From Cupriavidus basilensis (GTDB taxonomy: Bacteria; Pseudomonadota; Gammaproteobacteria; Burkholderiales; Burkholderiaceae), in NCBI RefSeq assembly GCF_008801925.2, contig NZ_CP062804.1, forward strand, positions 2,542,001 through 2,606,000: 64,000 nt of DNA, given 5' to 3'. Made by a program: the position numbers and the translations under genes. Below, piece after piece: positions 8,610-16,800 of the stretch. Under the pieces are notes generated by a model. The model did no database searches. It was not told where the DNA came from and worked only from the letters and a program-made list of their open reading frames with translations. Position 1 is the first letter of the stretch, and every line of letters starts with the position of its first letter.

Positions 8610-9718
8610 TTCACACCTCCCGCCCTGGCGACAGCTACCGCCTCGGCCACCTTCACCTGCTGGCCAGGCTGCAGCATATGCACGCCGGCACTCACGACGG
8701 TCTCTCCTCCCGCCAGTCCCCCAACCACGATCACACTGTCATTCTGCGCGGCGCCCAGCTTGACTTCACGCGCGATCACCCGCGACGTCTTCGGATCAAC
8801 CACCCACACCTGCCGGCCATGTTCATGATCGACAATAGCGGTCAGCGGCACGCGGACAACGCCGTTGCCGTCCACGTCCGGTGCTATGACAGACGCTGTC
8901 ATGCCTAGCCGCAGGAGGTCCGGATCCGCGTCCTGAATGGAAATGCGTGCCGAGTACGTCCGCGTGATGCTGTCCGCATCCGGCGCAAGCTCCCGGAGCT
9001 TGCCGGTCCATGACTTGTCCGGATGCGCCCAGGCCGTGATCTTCAGCGTCGACGCCTTACGCAGTTCGTCGACTCGCGACTCGGGAATACTGATCGAGAC
9101 CTCGCGTTCGCCGTCAGCCGCAACGGTCACGATCGACTGCCCGGCCGCGACCACCTGCCCGGCTTCCGCGTTGACTGCACTGACCACACCATCGCGGTCG
9201 GCCAGGAGCGTGGTAAAACCGCGCAGGTTGGCATTCAGCTGCTGGCGCGCCTGGGCAGAACGCAGTTGTGCTTCCGCCTGGTTGAGCGCCAGCCGCTGCT
9301 GGTCCAGCTCGGCTTGCGAGGCAAAGTTCTGCGCGAGCAATTGCTCGGTACGCCGAACATCCACCCGCGCCTGGGCTACCCGGCCCCTCGCGGCATCAGC
9401 CTCCGCACCCGCCGCAGCCACCTGCAACGTCTCCTGGGTGGGGTCGAGCTGGAACAACGGCTGGCCGCGCTTGACGTGGCTGCCCACCTCCACCATGCGC
9501 GCGACGATCTTGCCGGCTGTGCGGAATCCAAGCTGACTTTCGTAACGCGCGCGAATCTCGCCTGAGTAGGTCGCGCCGACCGACCCGGCGGTACGTCCGG
9601 CGACCACTGTCCGCACCGGCCTTACGTCCGCGTGTTCAGACGCAGAGTGCGGTGTGCAGGCTGCTAGCAGATGTGCCGCGATGATGATAAGAGCTGCCGC
9701 TCGATAGTTCCTGTTCAA
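8606..9718 (-). CDS. RND efflux periplasmic adaptor (membrane fusion) lipoprotein
   Basis: The 370-residue protein opens with a hydrophobic signal and lipobox LLAAC (Cys near residue 21), then the biotinyl-lipoyl half-motif QLGFRTAGKIVARMVEVG, a coiled-coil hairpin rich in Ala/Gln/Arg (about 85-160), the second lipoyl half and beta-barrel domains. This is the HlyD/AcrA-type adaptor linking pump and outer-membrane channel. The start is an unusual TTG at 9718, preceded by GAGGG; no ATG lies in the signal region, so TTG is well supported. First gene of the leftward adaptor-pump-TolC-MgtC operon. Confidence 0.9.
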   Translation of the reverse strand: MNRNYRAAALIIIAAHLLAACTPHSASEHADVRPVRTVVAGRTAGSVGATYSGEIRARYESQLGFRTAGKIVARMVEVGSHVKRGQPLFQLDPTQETLQVAAAGAEADAARGRVAQARVDVRRTEQLLAQNFASQAELDQQRLALNQAEAQLRSAQARQQLNANLRGFTTLLADRDGVVSAVNAEAGQVVAAGQSIVTVAADGEREVSISIPESRVDELRKASTLKITAWAHPDKSWTGKLRELAPDADSITRTYSARISIQDADPDLLRLGMTASVIAPDVDGNGVVRVPLTAIVDHEHGRQVWVVDPKTSRVIAREVKLGAAQNDSVIVVGGLAGGETVVSAGVHMLQPGQQVKVAEAVAVARAGGVK

Positions 9719-10086
9719 TTTCTGCCCTCAAGTAAGGTCCGTCGCTCGCCTGCGAGTCATCAGCGATCCACGCTGCCGAGCCGCCCCACGGACTCGTGCT
9801 GGCGTATGCGACAGCAGGCCTGTCAGGGCTTTCGCCCTTCCCGATAGCCCGGAATATACATCATACTGACTTATGTGTCATGATGACGTAGAATTTATTT
9901 TATGAGCGAACCGGGACGACTATGCCGTACCGGATTCCACATGAGACGAAGAAGGTGCATGGCGACCACAAGCAAGTGGACGCGCGCAGACAAGCGCTGG
10001 ATGCGGAGTGACGTGATGGGCCTGGACTGAAGGCGCAGGAAGCGCGGCTATGTCGACTCATTGACCATGAGGAAAAAAACAGATCA
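9719..10086. other. Divergent control region between RND operon and TetR gene
   Basis: This 368-base gap separates the divergent efflux operon and the rightward TetR gene. It holds the palindrome described at 9876 and an AT-rich stretch (GAATTTATTTTATGAG) to its right. A 42-codon frame from 9902 has no ribosome binding site and no recognisable features; I do not call it a gene. Confidence 0.6.
9876..9888. promoter_or_regulatory. Candidate TetR operator, TGTCATGATGACG
   Basis: Near-perfect dyad (TGTCAT-G-ATGACG; one base off TGTCATnATGACA). The same element occurs before the Pqi operon and before the dioxygenase gene. Location between the efflux operon and a TetR gene makes a TetR-type repressor the likely ligand; this is inferred. 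Confidence 0.6.
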
Positions 10087-10800
10087 ATGACCCCGATACC
10101 GAAGAGATTGGCAGCTGAAACCGAGCCGTGGGAGACTCGCGACCACCGTCAGCGGGTTGCGGCAAAGCGGCGGCAGCGTATGCGCTCGCTGTTGCTGAAC
10201 AGTGCAATGCGCTTGATGGTAGAGAACAGCGCCGCAACGCCTTCCATCGATGACATCATTTCGGCCGCACGGGTGTCCCGTGGAACGTTCTACAAGTACT
10301 TTCCGTCGTCAGATGCGATCGTGCGGGAGCTTGTCGGGAAGATTGCTGAACAATGGGAGCGGGCCGCCGACCCCATTGTGCGCGGCCATGACGACCTGGC
10401 CGAGCACATCGCCAGGGGAATACGGCTGGCGTCGATGCTTGCGATACGCCAGCCGGGAGTGGCTGCAATCCTGGGTCGGCTGGGCTGGGCTGGCTACCAG
10501 GCGCCCAATATGCTGGAGTTTGTCCGCAGGGACGTAGAGGAAGGTATTCGACGCAAGCGCTTCAAGCGCATGCCGACCGCCCTGGGGTTCAATATCGTCG
10601 CCGGCGCGGCAATGAGCGCGATGCACCACATGCTTGAAACCGAATGTCGCGAAGATTTCTCGGAGCTCGCCGCTGCCGTGGCATTGCGCGCCTTAGGCGT
10701 GGACGAAGCGGTGGCTGATGCGATATCCAAGTCGCCGCTGGATGCGAGTGAAGTGCTATTCGATGGCTTGCTCGCCGAAGCGAGCGGCGAAGTATCGTAG
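10087..10800 (+). CDS. TetR family transcriptional regulator
   Basis: The 237-residue protein has an Arg/Lys-rich N-terminus (DHRQRVAAKRRQRM) before a TetR helix-turn-helix at about residues 35-80 with SIDDIISAARVSRGTFYKYF. The C-terminal ligand domain is not assignable. It is divergent from the RND operon and convergent, six bases apart, with a second TetR gene that shares the N-terminal DHR.RVAA.RR.RMR signature, so the two look like paralogues. It likely represses the RND operon and perhaps the wider set of promoters with the TGTCATnATGACA element. Confidence 0.9.
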   Translation: MTPIPKRLAAETEPWETRDHRQRVAAKRRQRMRSLLLNSAMRLMVENSAATPSIDDIISAARVSRGTFYKYFPSSDAIVRELVGKIAEQWERAADPIVRGHDDLAEHIARGIRLASMLAIRQPGVAAILGRLGWAGYQAPNMLEFVRRDVEEGIRRKRFKRMPTALGFNIVAGAAMSAMHHMLETECREDFSELAAAVALRALGVDEAVADAISKSPLDASEVLFDGLLAEASGEVS

Positions 10801-10806
10801 TGTTGG

Positions 10807-11529
10807 CTATGCGCGCAAGTTGGAGGGCTCGGCCATTTCGGCGAGCCTCTCCTGTGCCTTTTCGAGCAGTGATTCAGGCGGAACGACCAGCTTTGGCAAA
10901 GGCGCGGAGGTCAACTTTGTGGCATTCGATGCGGACACGCCGAGCGACCGCAACACCGCCCGGACAATCCGCTCGGGATAATCCTTGGTCGTTTTTCCCT
11001 GGGCCATACGGTGAACGGCGATTACCCCCGCGCCTGCCACCATGTCCAATGCAACATCGGCCGATGCCTCGTCAAACGTGCCAGTCTTCAGGCCTTCCTT
11101 GACATCCGAGGGCAGGTACTCGTACACGGCACTCTTCTTGCCGACCAAGGTCAGGCCTGTGCCGGATAGAAACTGCGCCACCACAGGATAGGATCGCGCA
11201 AGGTGCAGATACAAGCGAAAACCCGTTGCAACACGCAACGCCGGATCTTCGATATCGCCAACCACGCTCTCGATCATTTGCACCATGTCGCGACTGAGCG
11301 CCTCGCTGACAGCCGCCAGCAGATCGTCGTTGGTGCGGAAGTAGTTGTAGAAGGAACCTTGCGAGACGCCAGCCGCCGCGATGACTTCCGGAATCACGCT
11401 GACTCCGACACCTCGTTGCGCAAAGACGATCATCGCGCTTTCAATGAGACGCATGCGCATCCGTGCACGCCGCTCAGCGGCAACGCGAGGGCGATGGTCT
11501 TTAGGATCAGGGGCGGCAGGCATCTTCAA
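10807..11529 (-). CDS. TetR family transcriptional regulator (paralogue, convergent)
   Basis: The 240-residue protein has the N-terminal DHRPRVAAERRARMRMR, then a TetR helix-turn-helix with VIPEVIAAAGVSQGSFYNYF. Its C-terminal domain (GFRLYLHLARSYPVVAQFL, DVALDMVAGAGVIAVHRM) resembles that of the convergent TetR neighbour (GIRLASMLAIRQPGVAAIL, GFNIVAGAAMSAMHHM), supporting a duplication. It is divergent from the Pqi operon, with a roughly 290-base control region between, and is the obvious candidate regulator of it. Confidence 0.9.
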   Translation of the reverse strand: MKMPAAPDPKDHRPRVAAERRARMRMRLIESAMIVFAQRGVGVSVIPEVIAAAGVSQGSFYNYFRTNDDLLAAVSEALSRDMVQMIESVVGDIEDPALRVATGFRLYLHLARSYPVVAQFLSGTGLTLVGKKSAVYEYLPSDVKEGLKTGTFDEASADVALDMVAGAGVIAVHRMAQGKTTKDYPERIVRAVLRSLGVSASNATKLTSAPLPKLVVPPESLLEKAQERLAEMAEPSNLRA

Positions 11530-11735
11530 TTTTAGGACCTTATGTGATTGGATGATTATATCAATACGCCGCTACAACGCCGACACCATGGCGTAGGCCA
11601 CGTCCCGCCCTCCTTGACACGAACAAGCTCAGTGCCATCCCCGGCTCGCACCGAGTGCGCAGCGTCTGCTGAACGGTGGGACAAGGAGGTGCTTTGCAGC
11701 AGACGTGCCCATCGCAATTTTTACAAGATACTTGT

Positions 11736-11765
11736 TGTCATGATGACATTAAAGTCATTATGTAA
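11736..11765. promoter_or_regulatory. Candidate TetR operator pair upstream of pqi operon
   Basis: A perfect dyad TGTCATGATGACA (11736-11748) is followed four bases later by a weaker copy AGTCATTATGTAA (11753-11765). It lies about 55-85 bases before the first PqiA gene, where it could block or overlap the promoter. The rest of the gap 11530-11735 shows no gene. Confidence 0.65.
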
Positions 11766-11819
11766 CAGAATGCGGGAATCTCGAATGAACCCGGTGCGAT
11801 CGACGCACTGCTTGCCTCA

Positions 11820-12500
11820 ATGCATCAGAACCACATTCCGCCGCCAGATCCACCGCAGGCCATGCATCGGCTGGTTGCGTGCGAGCATTGCGATGCACTC
11901 CATATGCGCGTGACACTGCAACCGGGCGAACGTGCCACTTGTCTGCGCTGCGGCGGTGCCCTCTATCGCAACAGTTCGCTCGCCTATCGCCGCCTGCTGC
12001 CGCTTGTGGTGACCGCTCTGATCCTGTTCATGATCTCTAACGCGTACCCGATTGTCGCCATGGAACTCAAGGGCTCGCGCGTGGAGACCACGCTATGGGG
12101 CGCCGTGCAAGCACTCTACGCGCATGACATGTCGCCGGTGGCGATGCTCGTGTTCGCCACGACGATCCTGCTTCCGCTGGCAGAGTTACTCATGATGTGC
12201 TACCTGCTCGTGCCAATGGCACAGCACCGCATGCCCCCCGGATTCGACCGCGTTGTGCGCGGCATTCTCCTGACGCGGCCGTGGGGCATGATCGAAGTGT
12301 TCATGATTGGCGTGCTGGTGACGGTGGTAAAGCTGTCGACCATAGCGCAGGTGCTTGCTGGCGTCGCGCTCTGGTCGTTCGGTGCCCTCGTGGTCGTACT
12401 TGCCGCGATCCTGTCCTTTGATCCACGCGACCTGTGGCATTACCTCGACGCGCAGGGTGCAGATGACAGACACACCTGCACGCCGGACGCCGCACCATGA
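11820..12500 (+). CDS. pqiA: PqiA-like membrane protein, first half
   Basis: The 226-residue protein begins with a Cys motif, CEHCDALHM...CLRCGGAL (two CxxC pairs, zinc-ribbon-like), followed by about four transmembrane helices beginning LLPLVVTALILFMISNAYP. This is one PqiA (paraquat-inducible protein A) domain. E. coli PqiA contains two such domains in one chain; here they are separate genes overlapping by ATGA. PqiA is the inner-membrane partner of the PqiB MCE tunnel that moves lipids between membranes. The start has a weak ribosome site; Met-15 (11862) is an alternative. Confidence 0.88.
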   Translation: MHQNHIPPPDPPQAMHRLVACEHCDALHMRVTLQPGERATCLRCGGALYRNSSLAYRRLLPLVVTALILFMISNAYPIVAMELKGSRVETTLWGAVQALYAHDMSPVAMLVFATTILLPLAELLMMCYLLVPMAQHRMPPGFDRVVRGILLTRPWGMIEVFMIGVLVTVVKLSTIAQVLAGVALWSFGALVVVLAAILSFDPRDLWHYLDAQGADDRHTCTPDAAP

Positions 12501-13162
12501 CCACGACTCAGTTGCCCCACGTTACCGCTGCTTCGCGCGGCCTGCTGTCATGCCACGCTTGTGATCGGCTCAGCCCGATGACGCTCGAGGCCGGACCGTG
12601 TCCGCGCTGCGGCGCCTTGCTGCATCGTCGCAAGCCAGCCAGCGCGTCGCGCACCTGGGCCTTCCTGTTGGCCGCTTACCTTCTGTATATCCCAGCCAAT
12701 CTGCTCCCGGTGATGGTGACGCAGTCAATTCTCGGTACACAGCGCGACACCATCATGTCCGGCGTCATCTATCTGTGGCTGTCCGGCTCGCACGTGCTGG
12801 CGCTCTTGGTGCTGATCGCCAGCATTGTTGTCCCGCTGCTGAAGATGATGATCCTGACATTGCTGCTGATATCGGTGCGCCGCAGATCGACCTGGCGCAT
12901 CCGAGAACAGACCCGGCTCTACGCGCTGGTCGAGGTCATCGGCCGATGGTCCATGCTCGACATCTTCGTCGTGGCACTGCTGGCCTCACTGGTGCAGGTC
13001 GGGGCGCTGGCCACGATTACGCCCGGGGGCGGGGCCCTGGCCTTTGCCTCGGATGTCGTGCTGACCATGCTCGCGTCACTGAGCTTTGATCCCCGTCTGC
13101 TGTGGGATGCGTTTGATACGTCGCCTCCCTCTATCGAATTTCCGCACTCCGATCATGCCTGA
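12497..13162 (+). CDS. pqiA: PqiA-like membrane protein, second half
   Basis: A second 221-residue PqiA-domain protein with CHACDRLS...CPRCGALL Cys pairs and four helices, including YIPANLLPVM and LLKMMILTLLLISV. Its start overlaps the previous stop (ATGA), and the following MCE gene starts inside its last codons, so the four genes are translationally coupled. Together with the preceding gene it would build the equivalent of one full PqiA. Confidence 0.88.
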   Translation: MTTTQLPHVTAASRGLLSCHACDRLSPMTLEAGPCPRCGALLHRRKPASASRTWAFLLAAYLLYIPANLLPVMVTQSILGTQRDTIMSGVIYLWLSGSHVLALLVLIASIVVPLLKMMILTLLLISVRRRSTWRIREQTRLYALVEVIGRWSMLDIFVVALLASLVQVGALATITPGGGALAFASDVVLTMLASLSFDPRLLWDAFDTSPPSIEFPHSDHA

Positions 13163-14786
13163 ACACACTAATCATCCCCCACCTCATGGTGTACCGCCGC
13201 CCGTGCGCAAGCCTCGCGCGCGTTGGCTACCCTCGCTCGTCTGGCTGATCCCCCTCGTTGCGGCGGTGGTCGGGCTTTCGTTGTTGATCAACACGCTAGC
13301 ATCGCGCGGGCCCGAGATCACCGTCACATTTCGCACCGCCGAAGGCCTGACACCAGGCAAGACCCCCGTGCGCTACAAGGACGTCGATATCGGCTTGGTG
13401 AAGACGGCACGGCTGGCAGCGGACCGTTCGCATGTGATCGCAACGATTGCGTTGTCCAAGGACGCAGAGACCTTCGCCGTGGCCGACACACGCTTCTGGG
13501 TGGTGCGGCCTCGCTTTGCCACCAGCGGCGTGTCGGGGCTCGAGACGCTGCTATCAGGCGCATATATCGGCGTGGATGCCGGCAAGTCAGGCAAGACGAC
13601 GCGCAGCTTCACCGGTCTCGAAGTCCCGCCGACAGTCACTGCCGACGCCTCAGGCAGGCAGTTCGTGCTGCGTGCGCAAGACCTGGGCTCGCTCGACATC
13701 GGCTCACCGGTCTACTATCGTCGCGTGCAGGTCGGGCATGTCGTAGCGTATCAACTCGAGCCGAACGGCCACGACATCACGCTGCGGATCTTTGTCAACA
13801 AGCCTTATGACAAGCTCGTCTGCGCCGATACGCGCTTCTGGCATGCCAGCGGCGTCGACCTCAAGCTCGATGCGAACGGGCTGAAGTTGTCCACGCAGTC
13901 GCTGGTCACCGTGATGCTTGGTGGCCTTGCCTTCCAGGCGCCGGAGCACTCGACTGCGCACGCCACGGCCGCCGAGAACACCGAGTTCCTGCTTGCGGCG
14001 GACCAATCGGAAGCCATGAAGGAGCCGGAGGAACTCGCCCCCGCACTGGCAGTGCTCAACTTCGATCAGTCCGTGCGCGGCCTGTCTCCAGGTGCGCCAG
14101 TCGATTTCCGCGGTGTGACCGTCGGGCAAGTGCGCTCGATCGGTATCGAATACCAGCGTGACAAGAAGGCCTTCCGCATGCCCGTGGTGGTGGAACTCTA
14201 TCCGTCTCGCATGGGACTGCACGAGAAAGACGTGGCTGATGACGCGCGCAAGCTCGCCATCGTGCATAGCCTGGTACAGCGCGGCATGCGTGCGCAGTTG
14301 CGCACCGGCAACCTGCTGACAGGCCAGCTCTATGTGGCACTCGATTTCTTTCCGAGGGCAACTCTGCCGGCTGATCTGGACCTGAACGGGTCGCTGCCTG
14401 AGTTCCCCACCACGCCGGGCACCTTCGACGAGCTTCAGGCCAAGCTTGGCGACATTGTGACCAAGATCGGCAAAGTGCCGTTTGACCAGATCGGGCAGGA
14501 CGCGCGCACGGCGATGGTGTCCATGAACAAGATGCTCGTCAACGCGGACAAGCTCGTGGCACAGGTCAATGGCGATGTGGCACCTGAAGTGCTCGCCGCG
14601 TTGAAGGATGTGCGCCGCACGCTCGCCACGGCCAATGGCGCGCTGGCGCCCGACGCATCGCTGCAGCAGGACACGCGTCGGATGATGCAGGAACTCACGC
14701 AAACGGCAGTCTCGCTGCGCACGCTGACCGATTATCTCGAGCGGCATCCCGAAGCACTGCTGCAAGGCAAGAGAGAAGAGAAATGA
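13155..14786 (+). CDS. pqiB: PqiB-like MCE-domain lipid transport protein
   Basis: The 543-residue protein has an N-terminal anchor helix (LVWLIPLVAAVVGLSLLI) and three MCE repeats: EGLTPGKTPVRYKDVDIG (about residue 60), LDIGSPVYYRRVQVGHV (about 180) and VRGLSPGAPVDFRGVTVGQV (about 310), then a helical C-terminus. Length and three-domain layout match PqiB, which forms a stacked-ring tunnel across the periplasm for lipid transfer and supports envelope integrity. The ATG at 13155 overlaps the preceding stop; the longer frame from 13086 would only read through that gene. Confidence 0.92.
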   Translation: MPEHTNHPPPHGVPPPVRKPRARWLPSLVWLIPLVAAVVGLSLLINTLASRGPEITVTFRTAEGLTPGKTPVRYKDVDIGLVKTARLAADRSHVIATIALSKDAETFAVADTRFWVVRPRFATSGVSGLETLLSGAYIGVDAGKSGKTTRSFTGLEVPPTVTADASGRQFVLRAQDLGSLDIGSPVYYRRVQVGHVVAYQLEPNGHDITLRIFVNKPYDKLVCADTRFWHASGVDLKLDANGLKLSTQSLVTVMLGGLAFQAPEHSTAHATAAENTEFLLAADQSEAMKEPEELAPALAVLNFDQSVRGLSPGAPVDFRGVTVGQVRSIGIEYQRDKKAFRMPVVVELYPSRMGLHEKDVADDARKLAIVHSLVQRGMRAQLRTGNLLTGQLYVALDFFPRATLPADLDLNGSLPEFPTTPGTFDELQAKLGDIVTKIGKVPFDQIGQDARTAMVSMNKMLVNADKLVAQVNGDVAPEVLAALKDVRRTLATANGALAPDASLQQDTRRMMQELTQTAVSLRTLTDYLERHPEALLQGKREEK

Positions 14787-15391
14787 TGAAACGTATGACG
14801 CTGTTTTTTACGCTGGCCGCCGCGGGCATGACCATGATGAACGGCTGCGCGTCGCCCGAGGCGCGCTACTACACGCTGGCAGCCAGTCGCTCCAACGTCA
14901 CGCCGGCCGTGACAGGGCGAGCCAGCCGTAGCAGCGAACCGTTATGGATCGAGGTCACGCCGGTGCGCGTGCCCGAACGGCTGAACCGCATTCAGCTGGT
15001 AGTGCGTGACGGCACCAGCGGGGAGGTGAAGCTGCTCGACACATCGCGCTGGACGTCCCCGTTACCCGACGAGCTACGCGATGCGCTGTCGCAGCAACTG
15101 CAATCCACGCTTGGCGCGCTGGATGTCTACCAGCGCGGCCTGCCGGCGACGCAGCCGGCCTTCCGGGTAACGACCGAGGTGGTAAACCTCGACGCCAATG
15201 TGGGCAAGTGGGCCGCGGCGACCATCGCCTGGACCGTGCGGCGACTGCCGGATGGCAAGGTTCTGAGCGGCCGCACCGAAACCGAGGTGCCCGCGCCCGG
15301 GCAGATGGAGGGCGTGGTGAAAGCGTATCGGGAGATCCTCGCCGCAACCGCGGCCGACATAGCAGCCGGCGTGCAATCCCTTGACCGCTAG
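14783..15391 (+). CDS. pqiC: PqiC-like outer-membrane lipoprotein
   Basis: The 202-residue protein has a signal peptide with lipobox MNGCAS and then SPEARYYTLAAS, the typical start of the PqiC/YmbA (ABC-type transport auxiliary) family. The mature protein contains WIEVTPVRVPERLNRIQLVV and RWTSPLPDELRDAL, also characteristic. PqiC anchors the PqiB tunnel at the outer membrane. The start overlaps pqiB (ATGA). Last gene of the operon, followed by a terminator. Confidence 0.9.
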   Translation: MMKRMTLFFTLAAAGMTMMNGCASPEARYYTLAASRSNVTPAVTGRASRSSEPLWIEVTPVRVPERLNRIQLVVRDGTSGEVKLLDTSRWTSPLPDELRDALSQQLQSTLGALDVYQRGLPATQPAFRVTTEVVNLDANVGKWAAATIAWTVRRLPDGKVLSGRTETEVPAPGQMEGVVKAYREILAATAADIAAGVQSLDR

Positions 15392-15423
15392 ACGTGAAAC
15401 ACCCCGCACATTGGGCACGGCGA

Positions 15424-15449
15424 AGCGGGCGACCAGCTCGCTTTTTTTT
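15424..15449 (+). terminator. Rho-independent terminator after the pqi operon
   Basis: Stem AGCGGGC / GCTCGCT (one G-U pair) with loop GACCA followed by eight T. It lies 33 bases after the pqiC stop. Confidence 0.8.
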
Positions 15450-15467
15450 CGCCATCTAGGTGTTAAC

Positions 15468-15488
15468 GACATATATGTCATTATGACA
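15468..15488. promoter_or_regulatory. Overlapping palindromes, candidate operator of catabolic cluster
   Basis: GACATATATGTC (15468-15479, perfect 12-bp palindrome) overlaps TGTCATTATGACA (15476-15488, perfect dyad). The second matches the elements before the efflux/TetR and pqi promoters. An AT-rich block (GGACTATTATTAAA) follows immediately. Confidence 0.65.
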
Positions 15489-15634
15489 CTTGGACTATTA
15501 TTAAATCCGTAAACGACGTCGCCTGCCGACACATGCCGACGTCGCAAGCGCCGTGGCGCCTCCTTGGCGGCACCAGCATGCACGGCGCAAATCCAAAACA
15601 ATGACAAATGGACCGCTCAGCGGTTGGAGACCTC

Positions 15635-16774
15635 ATGCCCAAGTCAACTGGAGTACTCCGTCAGCCGGAGTCTTATCCGGAGAGTCGGCTGCCACCTGGC
15701 GTGCAGAGACTGAATCGCCCACAGCCATGCGGCAGAGCCGTGGAGCTGGCATTCCTTCGCTGGGAAAAAAAAGACCTGGCGGCGACTGAACGCTTCTGGC
15801 GCGATTTCGGCATGCAACTGGTCAGCGTCTCGCCTGGCCGGATCACGGCCCGTGGCGTCGGGACGGCCCCTTGCATTGCCGTGGCCGAACGTTCGGCGGC
15901 GAGCCGCTTCGTTGGGCCTGCCTTTCGCATGTCCGACGATACCGACTTGCATCGGTATGTCGATCGCTTTGGCGCCACGTGGTTGACCGAACAGCAGATT
16001 CCCGGAGGCGGCCGCGGTGTCGAGCTGTTCGATCCCTCTGGCCGTAGTGTCTGGCTCCTGCAAGGCCAGCAGCGTGTCGAAGCGCTGCCCATGCGCCCAC
16101 CCATGACGTTGACCAACACGGCGCAACATGCGCCGCGCGTCAACCGCACCGTTCGCACCCCGATTGAGCCCGCCAGTATTGTCCGGCTGGGTCATGTTGT
16201 CTTTCAAACCGTGGACTTTGCCACCATGGCGGCGTGGTACATGAACGTGCTCGGCGTCATTCCCACCGATGTGCAGTACCTCGCGGATGGCAGTCCCAAC
16301 CTGGCCTTCTGCCGGCTCGACCTTGGCCAGGCGCCAGCGGACCACCACACCCTCGTACTGGTGGGTGGCATCGAAGAGAAATACGAGCACAGCGCTTACG
16401 AAGTCATCGATCTCGATGCGCTTGGGCAAGGTCAGCAGGTGCTGCGTGCGCAAGGCCATTCGCACATGTGGGGCATCGGGCGGCATTTGCTGGGCAGCCA
16501 GTTGTTCGACTACTGGCGCGACCCGGACGGTTTCGAGCTGGAGCACTACACCGATGGCGACCTGTTCACCGCGGATTTCGAAACCGCTTACTCGCCGCTT
16601 GATTTCGGCGGCATCTGGGCCTGGGGGGCAGACGCACCGGCTTCCATGAAGCCAAGAAAGACTCTGCGCAATGTGCTGAAGGTGCTGAGGCTGGTACAGC
16701 GCAAGGCGATTGCGCCGGCGCGGCTCAAACTGATCGAAACGGCACTGGGTGCACCCGCCAGGCCCTGGCTCTAG
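15635..16774 (+). CDS. VOC-fold extradiol-type ring-cleavage dioxygenase
   Basis: About 379 residues with two VOC half-domains, as in type I extradiol dioxygenases. The C-terminal half holds probable iron ligands in LGHVVFQTVDF (His), KYEHSAYEV (His) and FELEHYTDGD (Glu), with GIGRHLLGSQLFDYWRDPDG just before the last. The likely role is meta-cleavage of a catechol-type ring. The ATG at 15635 is chosen because GGAG precedes it; an upstream ATG at 15608 is possible. First gene of a five-gene set with an FAH hydrolase, acyl-CoA synthetase, FAD monooxygenase and outer-membrane protein. The substrate is unknown, and a non-catalytic or glyoxalase-like role is not excluded. Confidence 0.82.
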   Translation: MPKSTGVLRQPESYPESRLPPGVQRLNRPQPCGRAVELAFLRWEKKDLAATERFWRDFGMQLVSVSPGRITARGVGTAPCIAVAERSAASRFVGPAFRMSDDTDLHRYVDRFGATWLTEQQIPGGGRGVELFDPSGRSVWLLQGQQRVEALPMRPPMTLTNTAQHAPRVNRTVRTPIEPASIVRLGHVVFQTVDFATMAAWYMNVLGVIPTDVQYLADGSPNLAFCRLDLGQAPADHHTLVLVGGIEEKYEHSAYEVIDLDALGQGQQVLRAQGHSHMWGIGRHLLGSQLFDYWRDPDGFELEHYTDGDLFTADFETAYSPLDFGGIWAWGADAPASMKPRKTLRNVLKVLRLVQRKAIAPARLKLIETALGAPARPWL

Positions 16775-16800
16775 AACTTGGCAATTCCATAGGAAGTATC

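Noticed and set aside
9902..10030. A 42-codon frame between the efflux operon and tetR
   Set aside because: No ribosome site, Arg-rich and featureless; likely chance.
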